Shown here: positions 29,615 to 40,344 of the stretch, one piece after another
Layout: each line of letters opens with the position of its first letter
How positions within the stretch are numbered: the first letter of the stretch is position 1
Origin: Aggregatibacter actinomycetemcomitans
Lineage (GTDB): Bacteria; Pseudomonadota; Gammaproteobacteria; Enterobacterales; Pasteurellaceae
Assembly (NCBI RefSeq): GCF_003130205.1
Contig: NZ_NRDF01000007.1
Span: 1 to 64,000 of the forward strand
Length of the DNA stretch: 64,000 bases
Reading direction: 5' to 3'
Notes under the pieces: model-generated
The model's database searches: none
Seen by the model: the letters and a program-made list of their open reading frames with translations, nothing else
What the model was told of the DNA's origin: nothing
Program-made: the position numbers and the translations under genes

Positions 29615-31231
29615 TTACGCTTTAGGACCGGCAGAAATTAAGGCTTTGCCTTCTGCATTGGTGGCGTATTTTTCGAAGTTCTTCACAAAACGACCGGCAA
29701 GATCTTTCGCTTTGACTTCCCATTGTGCTTTATCGGCATAAGTATCACGCGGATCTAAGATAGCCGGGTCAACGCCCGGTAACGCGTTAGGAATTGCCAA
29801 GTTGAAGATTGGTAATTCGCTCATTTGCGCTTTTTCGATAGAACCGTCTAAGATGGCATCGATAATACCGCGCGTATCTTTAATGGAGATACGTTTGCCT
29901 GTGCCGTTCCAACCGGTGTTCACCAAATAGGCTTCCGCACCTGCTGCTTGCATACGTTTCACCAACACTTCCGCATATTGGGTTGGGTGGAGGGTTAAGA
30001 ACGCCGCACCGAAACAGGCGGAGAAAGTTGGAGTCGGTTCGGTAATACCACGTTCGGTACCGGCTAATTTCGCGGTGAAACCGGATAAGAAGTAGTATTT
30101 GGTTTGTTCCGGTGTCAATTTAGAAACCGGCGGCAACACGCCGAAAGCGTCAGCGGTTAAGAAAATCACTTTAGTGGCGTGACCTGCACGGGAAACCGGT
30201 TTAACGATGTTATCGATGTGATAAATCGGATAGGAAACACGGGTGTTTTCGGTTTTGGAACCGTCGTCGAAATCCACGGAACCGTCTGCGCGAACCACCA
30301 CGTTTTCTAATAAAGCGTCACGGCGGATTGCGCGATAAATATCCGGTTCGTTTTCTTCGGAAAGATGAATAGTTTTCGCATAGCAACCCCCTTCAAAGTT
30401 GAAGATACCCACATCATCCCAACCGTGTTCATCGTCACCGATTAGCTCACGTTTCGGATCGGTAGAAAGGGTGGTTTTACCGGTACCGGACAAGCCGAAG
30501 AACACGGCAACATCACCGTCTTTGCCTACGTTAGCGGAACAGTGCATTGCGCCCACGCCTTTCAACGGTAGGAAGTAGTTCATCATAGAGAACATACCTT
30601 TCTTCATTTCTCCGCCGTACCAGGTGCCGCCGATTAATTGAATACGTTCGGTTAAGTTGAACGCTACAAAGTTTTCGGAATTCAAACCTTGTGCTTTCCA
30701 GTTCGGGTTGGTGCATTTAGAACCGTTCATCACCACGAAACTTGGTTTGAAATCTTTTAATTCGGCGTCGGTCGGACGAATAAACATATTTTTCACGAAA
30801 TGCGCCTGCCATGCCACTTCAGTCACGATACGCACCGCAATACGGTCTTTTTCGCTGGCGCCGCAGAAACCGTCGATCACGAACAAGCGTTTGCCGGAAA
30901 GCTCTTTGGTGACGATGTCTTTCAAGCTTGCCCAAGTTTCTTGCGTCATCGGTTTATTGTCGTTTTTCGCCGCGTCGGAAGTCCACCAAACGGTGTCTTT
31001 GGTGGTGTCATCTAAAACGATATATTTATCCTTAGGAGAACGTCCGGTAAAAATGCCGGTATCTACAGCGACCGCACCGGTGGTGGTTACGGTGCCTTTT
31101 TCGAAACCTTCCAAGCCCGGTTTGGTTTCTTCTTCAAAAAGTTGTTCATAACTTGGGTTATAAACCACTTCTTTTACATTATGAATACCAATTGCCTCAA
31201 GCTCTCTAATTACGTTGTTTACATCTGTCAT
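29615..31231 (-). CDS. pckA: Phosphoenolpyruvate carboxykinase (ATP)
   Basis: A 538-residue enzyme interconverting oxaloacetate and phosphoenolpyruvate with ATP. It has the substrate motif [11 protein letters not shown], the P-loop [11 protein letters not shown] and the metal-binding region [17 protein letters not shown]. In Pasteurellaceae the enzyme often runs in the carboxylating direction toward succinate; this is family knowledge. It stands alone, with a 259-base upstream region before the divergent DUF3108 gene. Confidence 0.96.
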   Translation of the reverse strand: MTDVNNVIRELEAIGIHNVKEVVYNPSYEQLFEEETKPGLEGFEKGTVTTTGAVAVDTGIFTGRSPKDKYIVLDDTTKDTVWWTSDAAKNDNKPMTQETWASLKDIVTKELSGKRLFVIDGFCGASEKDRIAVRIVTEVAWQAHFVKNMFIRPTDAELKDFKPSFVVMNGSKCTNPNWKAQGLNSENFVAFNLTERIQLIGGTWYGGEMKKGMFSMMNYFLPLKGVGAMHCSANVGKDGDVAVFFGLSGTGKTTLSTDPKRELIGDDEHGWDDVGIFNFEGGCYAKTIHLSEENEPDIYRAIRRDALLENVVVRADGSVDFDDGSKTENTRVSYPIYHIDNIVKPVSRAGHATKVIFLTADAFGVLPPVSKLTPEQTKYYFLSGFTAKLAGTERGITEPTPTFSACFGAAFLTLHPTQYAEVLVKRMQAAGAEAYLVNTGWNGTGKRISIKDTRGIIDAILDGSIEKAQMSELPIFNLAIPNALPGVDPAILDPRDTYADKAQWEVKAKDLAGRFVKNFEKYATNAEGKALISAGPKA

Positions 31232-31490
31232 AATACTTCACCTCACTGTGTTAAAAGTTAAAAATTGGACAATATTCTATGAAAATTTCTCCCCAAAAAC
31301 TGTTAGCTTGATCAAATATTTGAACATTGCTTTATTTTTTATTGCATTTTAGGTAAATTTACCCGCCGATTTGAGAAGCATTTTTGCCCTATTAAAAATA
31401 ACACAAAAAAACCACCGCACTTTCAATGGGAACTTATGATTTGACGCCCGTTCTAAGTAACACAATGACCAACCACCCGGAAAGAATAGC

Positions 31491-32135
31491 ATGAAATTAC
31501 TCAAAACTTTTTTACTTACCGCTTTACTTTACTTTCCCGCCGCGTGGGCTGCAGACCCTGCCGGTTTAAACATCAAATACAGTTCCAATTATTTAATACC
31601 GGCTTATGTACATTTCAAATCGGACGGCTTTGAATATACAATTAAAGCTAACATTAACGTGCCTTTATACAACATTCAATTCACCTCCAAAGGTACGCAA
31701 AGCAGTGATTTTTTCAATATGTTAAGTTATCAAGACACGCGTAACAACAAACCTTATGCGGAAGCCAAAATCGCCAATCGTAAAATCGAATACGGCAAAG
31801 TAAAAGACGGCTTAAAAACCGAAGAGTTAACCTTGCCGACCTACGATTTATTCACCGTGGCATTCCAGCTCAGTTATTACGATAAACTGCCGAACAGCTT
31901 CCAAATCACCAATGGCAAAAAACTCTATCCAATGGAAAATGTAGTGCTGAACACCGGCAAGAAACAGGTTAAATATAACAAACAAGAGGTGACCGAAATC
32001 ACCTACAAATTCAAAACCGGTGACAAAGACATTATGGTGAAAAAATATGAGGGAGAAAAATTCCCTCGCTTTATTTCCTACAATCGCGACGGCGATGAGT
32101 ACGAACTCACCTTCAGCGAGTTTGTGAAAGACTAA
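31491..32135 (+). CDS. Secreted DUF3108-type protein of unknown function
   Basis: A 214-residue protein with a signal peptide (residues 1-20, ending PAAWA) and a beta-rich mature domain resembling DUF3108, a periplasmic family of unknown function. There is no lipobox and no other membrane segment. It is divergent from pckA and lies 137 bases before nudC. The intervening DNA has a degenerate uptake signal and no clear terminator. Confidence 0.72.
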   Translation: MKLLKTFLLTALLYFPAAWAADPAGLNIKYSSNYLIPAYVHFKSDGFEYTIKANINVPLYNIQFTSKGTQSSDFFNMLSYQDTRNNKPYAEAKIANRKIEYGKVKDGLKTEELTLPTYDLFTVAFQLSYYDKLPNSFQITNGKKLYPMENVVLNTGKKQVKYNKQEVTEITYKFKTGDKDIMVKKYEGEKFPRFISYNRDGDEYELTFSEFVKD

Positions 32136-32272
32136 AATTTTATCGAAAAACAAGGCTGCCTGAATAAAAAAGTGACTTTGTATTGAAAAGTGCGATCACA
32201 AAAAACAACGTTTTTTGAATCGGGTGAATAAAAATTTACATATTTTTTCACGCAGTTAAACAGGGGCTAAAA

Positions 32273-33058
32273 ATGAACGCGATTCAGCCTGAAGATAAAG
32301 GCTTTTGGCTTTTCACTCGGGAATCAACAATACATTTAATTGACGGCAATCTTCCTTTCGGCAATGCCGCCGAACTGGGATTTGTCAGGCTTCATACCAT
32401 GCGCATCGGCGAATGGCTGGGACAGCCGCTATATTTAGTGGAAACACAACCGAACGACCACCGCGCGTATTTTTCTTTACGCGACCAACTGCCGCTGCCG
32501 CAAGCGCAATTTAATTTGCTTAGCCGTGGCGTGGAGTTAAATCATTTTTACCAAACCCACCAATTTTGCGGAAAGTGCGGTGGAAAAACCAAGCAAATGC
32601 AAGAGGAATGGGTGGTAAAATGCCGTGCCTGCGGTTTTCATACCTATCCCGTCATTTGCCCTTCCATTATCGTTGCGGTGCGACGCGGTTCACAAATTCT
32701 GCTGGCAAATCATATACGCCACAAAGGCGGCATTTACACCACATTGGCGGGTTTTGTGGAAGTAGGCGAAACCTTTGAGGAGGCGGTATATCGCGAAATT
32801 TGGGAGGAAACCCAAATTAACGTAAAAAATTTGCGTTATTTTGGCAGCCAGCCCTGGGCGTTTCCTAATTCGCAAATGGTGGGTTTTTTAGCCGATTATG
32901 AAGGCGGCGAAATTACTATTCAGCGTGAAGAAATTTATGACGCACAATGGTTTGATTGCGACCAACCATTGCCCGAACTGCCGCCACACGGCACCATTGC
33001 ACGCAAATTAATTGAAACTACACTTGAATTGTGTAAACAGCATAAAAATAAACCATGA
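32273..33058 (+). CDS. nudC: NAD-capped RNA hydrolase / NADH pyrophosphatase
   Basis: A 261-residue Nudix enzyme. A zinc ribbon with two cysteine pairs (CGKC and CRAC, about residues 97-118) precedes the Nudix box GFVEVGETFEEAVYREIWEE (about 161-180). The SQPWAFPNSQMVGF segment after it is the NudC signature SQPWPFPxS. It removes NAD caps from RNA and cleaves NADH. It heads nudC-hemE-yjaG, with hupA following, an order shared with E. coli. Confidence 0.95.
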   Translation: MNAIQPEDKGFWLFTRESTIHLIDGNLPFGNAAELGFVRLHTMRIGEWLGQPLYLVETQPNDHRAYFSLRDQLPLPQAQFNLLSRGVELNHFYQTHQFCGKCGGKTKQMQEEWVVKCRACGFHTYPVICPSIIVAVRRGSQILLANHIRHKGGIYTTLAGFVEVGETFEEAVYREIWEETQINVKNLRYFGSQPWAFPNSQMVGFLADYEGGEITIQREEIYDAQWFDCDQPLPELPPHGTIARKLIETTLELCKQHKNKP

Positions 33059-33070
33059 TAAGGAACGGGA

Positions 33071-34135
33071 ATGACTATATTGAAAAATGATCGCTATTTG
33101 AAAGCGTTATTACGTCAGCCGGTGGATATGACGCCGATTTGGATGATGCGTCAGGCGGGGCGCTATTTGCCGGAATATAAGGCAACTCGTGCGCAGGCGG
33201 GGGATTTTATGTCCCTGTGCCACAATGCGGACTTGGCGTGTGAGGTGACGTTACAACCCTTGCGTCGCTATGCTTTGGACGCGGCGATTTTATTTTCCGA
33301 TATTTTAACGATTCCTGACGCCATGGGGCTGGGATTAAGTTTCGGCGCAGGAGAAGGACCGAAATTTGAACGGGTTATCGACAGTAAAAGTGCGGTGGAA
33401 AATTTACCCGTTCCTGACCCGGAACAGGAACTGCAATATGTGATGAACGCCATGCGCACCATTCGCCGTGAACTGAAAGGTGAAGTGCCGTTAATCGGCT
33501 TCTCCGGCAGCCCGTGGACCTTGGCGACCTACATGGTGGAGGGCGGTTCTTCCAAAGCTTTCACGAAAATTAAAAAAATGTTGTATGCCGAACCGCACTT
33601 ATTGCACGCCTTGTTAGATAAACTTGCCGACAGCGTCATTTTGTATTTGAACGCACAAATTAAAGCGGGCGCGCAAGCGGTGATGGTGTTTGACACCTGG
33701 GGCGGCGTGCTGGCGCACCGTGATTATCCGACATTTTCGCTGCACTATATGCACAAAATCGTGGACGGCTTAATTCGCGAACATGAAGGGCGTCGCGTGC
33801 CGGTAACGCTGTTCACCAAAGGCGGCGGGTTATGGTTGGAAGCCATTGCCGATACCGGTTGTGATGCGGTGGGGCTGGACTGGACGGTGGACATCGCCGA
33901 AGCCCGTCGTCGTGTGGGGCATAAAGTGGCGTTGCAAGGCAATTTGGATCCGAGCGTGTTATACGCGCCGGCAAACCGAATTGAAGGTGAAGTGCGGTCG
34001 ATTTTGGCGGCGTTTGGTGCGGGCAGCGGTCATGTGTTTAACCTCGGTCACGGCATTCATCAGGATGTACCGGTGGAAAGCCCGAAAGTGTTGGTGGACG
34101 CGGTACATCAACTATCTCAGCCTTATCATCTCTAA
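33071..34135 (+). CDS. hemE: Uroporphyrinogen decarboxylase
   Basis: A 354-residue enzyme that decarboxylates uroporphyrinogen III to coproporphyrinogen III. Signature segments are [15 protein letters not shown] (about residues 21-35), the UroD motif [18 protein letters not shown] and [12 protein letters not shown] near the C-terminus. GGAAC lies upstream of the ATG. It is 12 bases after nudC. With hemC and hemD elsewhere in the window it shows that the middle of heme synthesis is intact. Confidence 0.96.
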   Translation: MTILKNDRYLKALLRQPVDMTPIWMMRQAGRYLPEYKATRAQAGDFMSLCHNADLACEVTLQPLRRYALDAAILFSDILTIPDAMGLGLSFGAGEGPKFERVIDSKSAVENLPVPDPEQELQYVMNAMRTIRRELKGEVPLIGFSGSPWTLATYMVEGGSSKAFTKIKKMLYAEPHLLHALLDKLADSVILYLNAQIKAGAQAVMVFDTWGGVLAHRDYPTFSLHYMHKIVDGLIREHEGRRVPVTLFTKGGGLWLEAIADTGCDAVGLDWTVDIAEARRRVGHKVALQGNLDPSVLYAPANRIEGEVRSILAAFGAGSGHVFNLGHGIHQDVPVESPKVLVDAVHQLSQPYHL

Positions 34136-34149
34136 AGTGCGGTGAAAAT

Positions 34150-34743
34150 ATGATACGAAATCCTATTCATAAACGTTTAGAAAATTTAGCCACCTGGCAA
34201 CACCTGACTTTCATGGCGTGCCTGTGCGAGCGGATGTACCCGAATTATCGGCTGTTTTGCCAAATTACCGAACAACCGCAACATGCCAAGGTGTATCACA
34301 ATATCCTGAATTTGGTGTGGGAATATTTAACCGTTAAAGACGCGAAGATTAATTTTGAAAATCAGTTGGAAAAATTGGAAAACATCATTCCCGATGTGAA
34401 CGACTATGATTTTTACGGCGTAGTGCCCGCGTTGGATGCCTGTGAAGCGTTATCGGAAGTGTTACATACCATCATCGCCGGCGATTCCCTAACCCAAGCG
34501 GTGAAATTGAGCCAATTATCGTTGCAAACGGTGGCGGATTTGCTGGTGGAGCAAAATGAACGTGAATTATCCGAGGCGGAATTAAAGGAAACGGAGGAAG
34601 TTCAGCAGGAACTGGACGTGCAATGGCAGATTTATCGCGCACTGAAAGACACAGAAAAGCACGATGTTGAGCTGATTCTGGATTTAAAAAATGAGTTACG
34701 CGAGGTGGGAATTTCGAATATTTGTGTAAAAATTGACCAATAG
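34150..34743 (+). CDS. yjaG: YjaG family protein (DUF416)
   Basis: A 197-residue soluble, mostly helical protein of DUF416. It lies between hemE and hupA as in E. coli, which supports the name; no function is established. It starts 14 bases after hemE behind an AAGTGCGGT uptake signal whose GTGCGG may also serve as a weak ribosome-binding site. Confidence 0.85.
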   Translation: MIRNPIHKRLENLATWQHLTFMACLCERMYPNYRLFCQITEQPQHAKVYHNILNLVWEYLTVKDAKINFENQLEKLENIIPDVNDYDFYGVVPALDACEALSEVLHTIIAGDSLTQAVKLSQLSLQTVADLLVEQNERELSEAELKETEEVQQELDVQWQIYRALKDTEKHDVELILDLKNELREVGISNICVKIDQ

Positions 34744-34909
34744 TGCGATATTTTCTGTAAAAATAACATTTCCTGCTTTGCTTTAAGTGCAACTTAGATT
34801 AAGCTTTGCACTGCACTGATTCCAGTGATTATGGTCATTGAATAGATAATCTGAAACGTTGTTTATTCCACCAATGTCAAATTTATTTAAAAATAGAAGG
34901 TACTAGTCT

Positions 34910-35182
34910 ATGAACAAAACAGATTTAATTGATGCTATCGCAAGCTCAGCTGAATTGAACAAAAAACAAGCTAAAGCGGCTTTAGAAGCAACTTTAGACG
35001 CTATCACCGGCAGCTTGAAAAAAGGTGAGGCGGTGCAATTAATCGGTTTCGGTACATTTAAAGTGAACGCACGCAAAGCGCGTACCGGTCGTAATCCGCA
35101 AACCGGCGCAGAAATCAAAATTGCTGCATCTAAAGTTCCGGCATTCGTTTCCGGTAAAGCATTAAAAGATGCTGTTAAATAA
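34910..35182 (+). CDS. hupA: DNA-binding protein HU
   Basis: A 90-residue histone-like HU protein. [11 protein letters not shown] at the N-terminus and the DNA-gripping arm with [10 protein letters not shown] (about residues 55-64) are diagnostic. HU bends and compacts DNA. It has its own 166-base upstream region and a strong terminator, so it is likely a separate transcript. Confidence 0.95.
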   Translation: MNKTDLIDAIASSAELNKKQAKAALEATLDAITGSLKKGEAVQLIGFGTFKVNARKARTGRNPQTGAEIKIAASKVPAFVSGKALKDAVK

Positions 35183-35206
35183 TTAGCCCTTATCTTTAAT
35201 GAACTT

Positions 35207-35236
35207 AACCCTGTTTATCAAAACAGGGTTTTTTAT
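35207..35236 (+). terminator. Terminator of hupA
   Basis: AACCCTGTTT (35207-35216) pairs with AAACAGGGTT (35221-35230) over a 4-base loop, followed by TTTTATT. Confidence 0.93.
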
Positions 35237-35328
35237 TTTCTATTCCCGAAAATTCTTCCGTTTACACACTGCCTAAATACCGCTAAACTTTCGAACCGAA
35301 ATTTAATTTGAACTATTTTGACCTAAAA

Positions 35329-36105
35329 ATGACTAAGCGAAACATTCAGACCCGTAATACGCAACAGCGTCGCCACGGCATCATGCAATTATTGCAGGAA
35401 CGGGGCGAAATCAGCGTCGAGCAACTGGTGCAATTATTCGATACCTCGGAAGTGACGATTCGGAAAGATTTATCGGTATTGCAAAGTAATGGTTTCCTGT
35501 TACGTCGTTATGGCGGTGCGATTTTAATGCCGCAGGAATTGCTGGAAGATGCGCAGGAAGATTTTCTTTCGGAACGAAAGTTGGCAATTGCGAAAGTTGC
35601 GGCGGAACGCATTCGCGATCATAATCGTATTATTATCGACAGCGGTACCACCACGGCAGCGTTGATTAAACAGCTGAATCACAAGCAAGGTTTGGTGGTG
35701 ATGACCAATTCCATGTATGTGGCAAATGAATTGCGTTCTTTGGAAAATGAGCCGACCCTGTTAATGACCGGAGGCACCTGGGATAACCGTTCTGAATCTT
35801 TCCAGGGCAATGTGGCGGAACAGGTGTTACGTTCTTATAACTTTGATCAGTTATTTATCGGTGCGGACGGCATTGATTTTGAACGGGGCACGACCACCTT
35901 TAACGAATTAGTTGGTTTAAGTCGTGTCATGGCAGAAGTAGCGCGTGAAGTGATTGTGATGGTGGAATCACAAAAAATCGGGCGCAAAATGCCCAATGTA
36001 GAATTAAGCTGGCAGCAAATTGATGTGTTAATTACCGATAGTTTGTTGGCGGAAGAAAGCAAAAACTGTATTGCAGCCCATGGCGTAGATGTGATCTGCG
36101 CTTAA
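35329..36105 (+). CDS. DeoR-family regulator upstream of glmS
   Basis: A 258-residue DeoR/GlpR-type repressor. The N-terminal helix-turn-helix is RRHGIMQLLQERGEISVEQL and VTIRKDLSVLQ; the C-terminal DeoRC sugar-phosphate sensor contains IDSGTTTAALIKQL and FIGADGID. It lies 54 bases before glmS on the same strand. A DeoR regulator next to glmS is also seen in pseudomonads (GlmR), so it may sense an amino-sugar phosphate and control glmS. That link is inference. The ATG at 35329 is preferred to a TTG seven codons earlier. Confidence 0.83.
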   Translation: MTKRNIQTRNTQQRRHGIMQLLQERGEISVEQLVQLFDTSEVTIRKDLSVLQSNGFLLRRYGGAILMPQELLEDAQEDFLSERKLAIAKVAAERIRDHNRIIIDSGTTTAALIKQLNHKQGLVVMTNSMYVANELRSLENEPTLLMTGGTWDNRSESFQGNVAEQVLRSYNFDQLFIGADGIDFERGTTTFNELVGLSRVMAEVAREVIVMVESQKIGRKMPNVELSWQQIDVLITDSLLAEESKNCIAAHGVDVICA

Positions 36106-36159
36106 AGTGCGGTGGTTTTCGCAAACGTTTTTTTATTTAATTTAGGAGAGCTAAAGCTT

Positions 36160-37992
36160 ATGTGTGGAATCGTCGGTGCAGTAGCACAACGTGATATCGC
36201 GGAAATTTTAATTAACGGATTACATCGTCTTGAGTATCGTGGTTACGACTCGGCAGGTTTGGCGGTGGTTAATTCGCAACATGAATTGCAACGTGTGCGC
36301 TGCTTAGGCAAAGTGAAAGCGTTAGATGATGCAGTGGAAAAAACACCATTAATCGGCGGCACCGGGATTGCGCATACCCGTTGGGCAACCCACGGCGAAC
36401 CTTCCGAAGAAAATGCCCATCCGCACGTTTCCGGCAATTTTGCTGTGGTGCATAACGGCATTATTGAAAATTATGAAGAATTGCGTACATTATTGAAAGA
36501 ACGCGGCTATGTCTTTACCTCCCAAACCGACACGGAAGTGATTGCGCACTTGGTGGAATGGGAAATGCGCACGGCAGGCAGCTTATTGGAAGCGGTGCAA
36601 AAAGTGGTGAAACAATTAACCGGCGCTTACGGCATGGTGGTAATGGATCGTATGCAACCGGAACACTTGGTTGCCGCCCGCTCCGGTAGCCCGTTGGTCA
36701 TTGGCTTGGGAATCGGTGAAAACTTCCTCGCTTCCGATCAGCTTGCGTTGTTAAGCGTTACTCGTCGTTTTATTTTCCTGGAAGAAGGTGACATCGCCGA
36801 AATTACCCGTCGTTCCGTGGATATTTACGATCGCGACGGCAACAAAGTAGAACGTGAAGCGCATGATTCCAATTTAGAAAACGATGCGGCAGAAAAAGGC
36901 AAATACCGCCACTTCATGCAAAAAGAGATTTACGAACAACCGACCGCCCTGATTAACACCATGGAAGGTCGTGTGACCCACAATAACGTGGTGGTTGAAG
37001 CCATCGGTAACGGCGCCAAAGAAATTCTGGAAAAAGTCGAACACGTTCAAATCGTTGCTTGCGGTACGTCGTACAACTCCGGTATGGTGGCGCGTTATTG
37101 GTTTGAAAGCCTAGCAGGTGTCAGCTGCGATATTGAAATCGCCTCCGAATTCCGTTACCGCAAATTCGTGGTGCGCCCGAACAGTCTGTTGATTACCCTT
37201 TCCCAATCCGGTGAAACGGCGGATACGTTAGCCGCCTTACGTTTGGCGAAAGAAAAAGGCTACATGGCGGCAATGACTATTTGTAACGTGGCGGGTTCCT
37301 CCTTGGTGCGTGAATCCGATTTGGCCTTCATGACCCGCGCCGGTGTGGAAATCGGTGTAGCTTCGACCAAAGCCTTCACTACGCAATTGGCGTCATTGTT
37401 AATGTTGGTGGTGGCGATCGGTAAAGCAAAACACACGCTTTCCGCCGAGAAAGAACAGCAAATGGTCAAAGCCTTGCAAGCGTTGCCGGCAGAGATTGAA
37501 AAAGCCTTGGCTTTCGATAAACAAATTGAAGCGCTGGCAGAAGATTTCGCCGAAAAACACCATGCCTTATTCTTAGGTCGCGGCGAATATTATCCGATTG
37601 CCATGGAAGCGTCCTTGAAGCTGAAAGAAATTTCCTATATTCATGCCGAAGCCTATGCCGCCGGCGAATTGAAACACGGACCATTGGCGTTAATTGACGC
37701 GGATATGCCGGTTATTGTGGTGGCGCCAAACAATGAATTATTGGAAAAAATCAAATCCAATATCGAAGAGGTGCGTGCTCGCGGCGGTCAGTTATATGTT
37801 TTCGCCGACAAAGAAGCGGGCTTTACCGAAGCGGAAGGGATGAAAATCATCACCATGCCGACGGTCAACGAAATCACTGCGCCGATTTATTACACCGTGC
37901 CGATGCAGCTATTGGCGTATCATATAGCGCTGATTAAAGGCACCGATGTGGATCAGCCGCGTAACCTGGCGAAAGCGGTCACCGTAGAGTAA
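36160..37992 (+). CDS. glmS: Glucosamine-6-phosphate synthase (glutamine-hydrolysing)
   Basis: A 610-residue enzyme that makes glucosamine-6-phosphate from fructose-6-phosphate and glutamine for peptidoglycan and LPS. The start at 36160 places the catalytic cysteine right after Met (MCGIVGAV), with AGGAG about 10 bases upstream. The glutaminase domain covers about residues 1-240. Two SIS domains follow ([30 protein letters not shown]), and the C-terminus is [13 protein letters not shown]. No glmS ribozyme is expected or seen. Confidence 0.96.
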   Translation: MCGIVGAVAQRDIAEILINGLHRLEYRGYDSAGLAVVNSQHELQRVRCLGKVKALDDAVEKTPLIGGTGIAHTRWATHGEPSEENAHPHVSGNFAVVHNGIIENYEELRTLLKERGYVFTSQTDTEVIAHLVEWEMRTAGSLLEAVQKVVKQLTGAYGMVVMDRMQPEHLVAARSGSPLVIGLGIGENFLASDQLALLSVTRRFIFLEEGDIAEITRRSVDIYDRDGNKVEREAHDSNLENDAAEKGKYRHFMQKEIYEQPTALINTMEGRVTHNNVVVEAIGNGAKEILEKVEHVQIVACGTSYNSGMVARYWFESLAGVSCDIEIASEFRYRKFVVRPNSLLITLSQSGETADTLAALRLAKEKGYMAAMTICNVAGSSLVRESDLAFMTRAGVEIGVASTKAFTTQLASLLMLVVAIGKAKHTLSAEKEQQMVKALQALPAEIEKALAFDKQIEALAEDFAEKHHALFLGRGEYYPIAMEASLKLKEISYIHAEAYAAGELKHGPLALIDADMPVIVVAPNNELLEKIKSNIEEVRARGGQLYVFADKEAGFTEAEGMKIITMPTVNEITAPIYYTVPMQLLAYHIALIKGTDVDQPRNLAKAVTVE

Positions 37993-38016
37993 TCGCAAAA
38001 AACGCTTTAAAATCCG

Positions 38017-38056
38017 ACCGCACTTTGGTTTCAGCAATCAAAGTGCGGTTTGTTTT
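38017..38056 (+). terminator. Uptake-signal dyad terminator after glmS
   Basis: ACCGCACTTTG (38017-38027) and CAAAGTGCGGT (38039-38049) are two facing uptake signals forming an 11-base stem, followed by a T-rich run. This use of paired uptake signals as terminators is well known in Pasteurellaceae. Confidence 0.88.
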
Positions 38057-38103
38057 TTGGGAGATTTTGCAATTTATGATCAAGAAAATAATTGCTCTTT
38101 ACA

Positions 38104-38137
38104 TATCCTCCCGCCTGCTTGCAGGGGGAGGAGGGAA
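38104..38137. repeat. Short palindromic repeat of the CCCTCTCCCGC type
   Basis: TCCTCCCGCCTGCTTGCAGG followed by GGGAGGAGGG forms an imperfect hairpin just after the hydrolase gene at 38146. It belongs to the same loose family as the palindromes at 43610, 45848 and 47872 and marks the left edge of the repeat-rich block. Confidence 0.6.
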
Positions 38138-38145
38138 TGAAAGAA

Positions 38146-39210
38146 TTACAACTTCTTCCCAAAGAAATCCGTCAATTTCTCGCTGATTTGTTTCACATAT
38201 TCAGGTTTCCAGTAGGTTTCGATATGGCTCGCTCCTGGGATTTTCACCAATTCTTTGTCTTGCGAACCTGCTTTTTCGAAGGCTTTTTCACTCATATAAA
38301 GGGTGTCGGCTTTGTCGCCCGCTACAATCAATAATGGTGTATTGATTAACTCGGCATGGTCGGTGGCGTCCCATGTCATTAAGTCTAACAAGCTACCCAT
38401 GGTATAACGTGGAGCGCTGTTCGGGTGGCGGTGGGTGATGCCGTAGTATTCAAAGCCGTCTTTGTATAAGCCTGCCGGCATTTTTGCAATATCCGCTTCA
38501 GTGATTTTGCTCATATCTGCGTTGGCGGCATATTCCACCTTGCCTTTCGCTTCTTCTGTACGAGCCGCTGCGGCTTGCGCTAAACGTTCTTGAATAGTGG
38601 AAACTTGGCTGTTGCCTAAACCGTTACGACGCACATCACCTGTGTTGAACAAACTAACGGTTGCTACTGCGTGTAAGCGCTTGTCACTTTGTGCTGCGGC
38701 AAAAGTGTAGCCGCCACCGCCACAGATCCCTAATGCACCGATACGGTTGGTATCTACACCTTGGTATTTTTCAAGGAAATCCACCATCGCGTGAACGTCG
38801 TTAATACGGTTTGCCGGTTTATCGGTTTGGCGTGACTCGCCACCACTTGCGCCTTGGTAAGCCGCATCAGCGGCGATGGTAATGTAGCCTTGTTCCGCTA
38901 ATTTTTGTGCGTATAAACCTGCTACCTGTTCTTTCACACCGCCGTTCGGGTGGGCTACGGTAATTGCCGGGTATTTTTTGTTCAGGTCAAAGTTGGCCGG
39001 TGTGTAAACGTTGGCGGAAATTTTAATACCGTCGTTATTGATATAAGTAACCGGATGAATGTTCACTTTGCCTTGTGCGTTTTCAGTGATTGCGCCGTCA
39101 TAAGCTAAAGTAAATGGATTTTTGCTGTAATCTGCTGCCATTGCGTTTGCTCCTATAAATGATGTACCGATTAATGTGGCTAAAAGGGGAGTTTTTAAAA
39201 ATTTCTTCAT
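38146..39210 (-). CDS. Secreted alpha/beta hydrolase of the dienelactone hydrolase type
   Basis: A 354-residue protein with a signal peptide (residues 1-25, ending NAMA) and an alpha/beta hydrolase domain. The nucleophile elbow reads GICGGGGY, with cysteine where lipases have serine, as in dienelactone hydrolases. A C-terminal GASHIETYW supplies the catalytic histidine. It resembles YcjY-like proteins of unknown substrate. The LysR gene starting 104 bases away is divergent and is the likely regulator. Confidence 0.82.
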   Translation of the reverse strand: MKKFLKTPLLATLIGTSFIGANAMAADYSKNPFTLAYDGAITENAQGKVNIHPVTYINNDGIKISANVYTPANFDLNKKYPAITVAHPNGGVKEQVAGLYAQKLAEQGYITIAADAAYQGASGGESRQTDKPANRINDVHAMVDFLEKYQGVDTNRIGALGICGGGGYTFAAAQSDKRLHAVATVSLFNTGDVRRNGLGNSQVSTIQERLAQAAAARTEEAKGKVEYAANADMSKITEADIAKMPAGLYKDGFEYYGITHRHPNSAPRYTMGSLLDLMTWDATDHAELINTPLLIVAGDKADTLYMSEKAFEKAGSQDKELVKIPGASHIETYWKPEYVKQISEKLTDFFGKKL

Positions 39211-39313
39211 AGTAAAGTTCCTATTGTGAGAGGTGTTCGTGATTTAATGTAATGCATTATAGATTGGCATTATGATAAGATAAACCGCTCTTTCCTTAAT
39301 ACATTAGAAAGTA

Positions 39314-40204
39314 ATGCTTAATAATCTTCCCAATCTCAACGAGCTGTATTATTTTATCCAAGTGGTGCAAGCAGGCTCTTTTGCTAAAGCGGCAAATAAA
39401 TTAGGTGTGACTTCATCGGCATTAAGCCAAAACGTGAAAAGCCTTGAAAAATCATTAGGGTTACGCCTGCTCAACCGCACCACGCGTAACATTTCCCCCA
39501 CCGAAGCCGGGGAAAAATTACTCGCCCAAATCACACCGCACTTTCAAGCTATCGTGTGCGGATTAAATCAGTTAGACGACTGGCGACATTCCCCTCTTGG
39601 CACCATCCGCATCAACACCAGTGAAGTGGCAGCAAATTTGCTGCTTTATCCGAAATTAAAAACACTGATGCAAAATTACCCCGAATTGAAAATCGAAATA
39701 GTGGTAGACAACCGCTGGGTAGACATTGTAGAACAGGGGCTTGATATGGGCGTGCGGCTGGGCTATGCCTTATATAAAGATATGATCGCGGTGAAAATTT
39801 CCGATCCCGTGCGAATGGTTGTGGTGGCAAGCCCCGATTATCTGCACGGCAAACCGCCGATAAAAGAGATTGCCGATTTACAAACCCATCGCCTCATCGG
39901 TATGCGGTTTTCCAATCAACATGGCGAAACCAACTGGGAATTTAAGCAAAATGGCGAACGTATTACCTTTCAACCCGAACCGCATTTTTCCATCAACAAC
40001 GGACTGCGCCTACAAGCTGCGCGAGACGGCTTAGGCATCGCGTGGCTACCTGATATTATGGTCAAAGAAGCGATTGCAAAAGGGGAATTGGTGGAATTAT
40101 TGAGTGACTATGCCATGGAATACGAACCGCTGTATCTCTACTACCCTAACCGTCAAGGGCATTCACGGGCGTTTGAGTTGGTGGTGGAGGCGTTGAGGGT
40201 GTAG
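39314..40204 (+). CDS. LysR-family regulator, CrgA/YafC-like
   Basis: A 296-residue LysR regulator with N-terminal helix-turn-helix (FAKAANKLGVTSSALSQNVK, about residues 24-43) and a substrate-binding domain. RTTRNISPTEAGE and the C-terminal LYYPNRQGHS are typical of the CrgA/YafC subgroup, which usually controls adjacent reductases or hydrolases. It is divergent from the secreted hydrolase at 38146 and is a paralogue of the LysR gene at 48131, with which it shares several motifs. Confidence 0.9.
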   Translation: MLNNLPNLNELYYFIQVVQAGSFAKAANKLGVTSSALSQNVKSLEKSLGLRLLNRTTRNISPTEAGEKLLAQITPHFQAIVCGLNQLDDWRHSPLGTIRINTSEVAANLLLYPKLKTLMQNYPELKIEIVVDNRWVDIVEQGLDMGVRLGYALYKDMIAVKISDPVRMVVVASPDYLHGKPPIKEIADLQTHRLIGMRFSNQHGETNWEFKQNGERITFQPEPHFSINNGLRLQAARDGLGIAWLPDIMVKEAIAKGELVELLSDYAMEYEPLYLYYPNRQGHSRAFELVVEALRV

Positions 40205-40208
40205 CTGT

Positions 40209-40269
40209 CCGTGGGTATAAATACCCACGGTTAAGCATAGCCATACCCCGTTGGGGTATTAAAAGAATC
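40209..40269. repeat. Two adjacent short palindromes
   Basis: CCGTGGGTAT with ATACCCACGG (40209-40230) and ATACCCCG facing GGGGTAT (about 40252-40269) lie directly after the LysR stop. They could act as terminators, although T tracts are poor. Similar GGGTA/TACCC palindromes recur at 40300 and 43551. Confidence 0.55.
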
Positions 40270-40321
40270 AGCTCCAAAGGGGCTGAACTATGCCTAACTG
40301 AGGGTAACTTGTTACCCTCGG
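40270..40321. repeat. Compound palindromic repeat, left copy
   Basis: This 52-base unit contains GGGGCTGAACTATGC followed by the palindrome GAGGGTAAC-TT-GTTACCCTC (40300-40319). Its reverse complement, with small changes, is at 43551-43603. The two copies face each other and flank the frameshifted hydrolase and the carboxylesterase. Confidence 0.75.
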
Positions 40322-40344
40322 CTTTACGGCTTATTGGGAATTGA

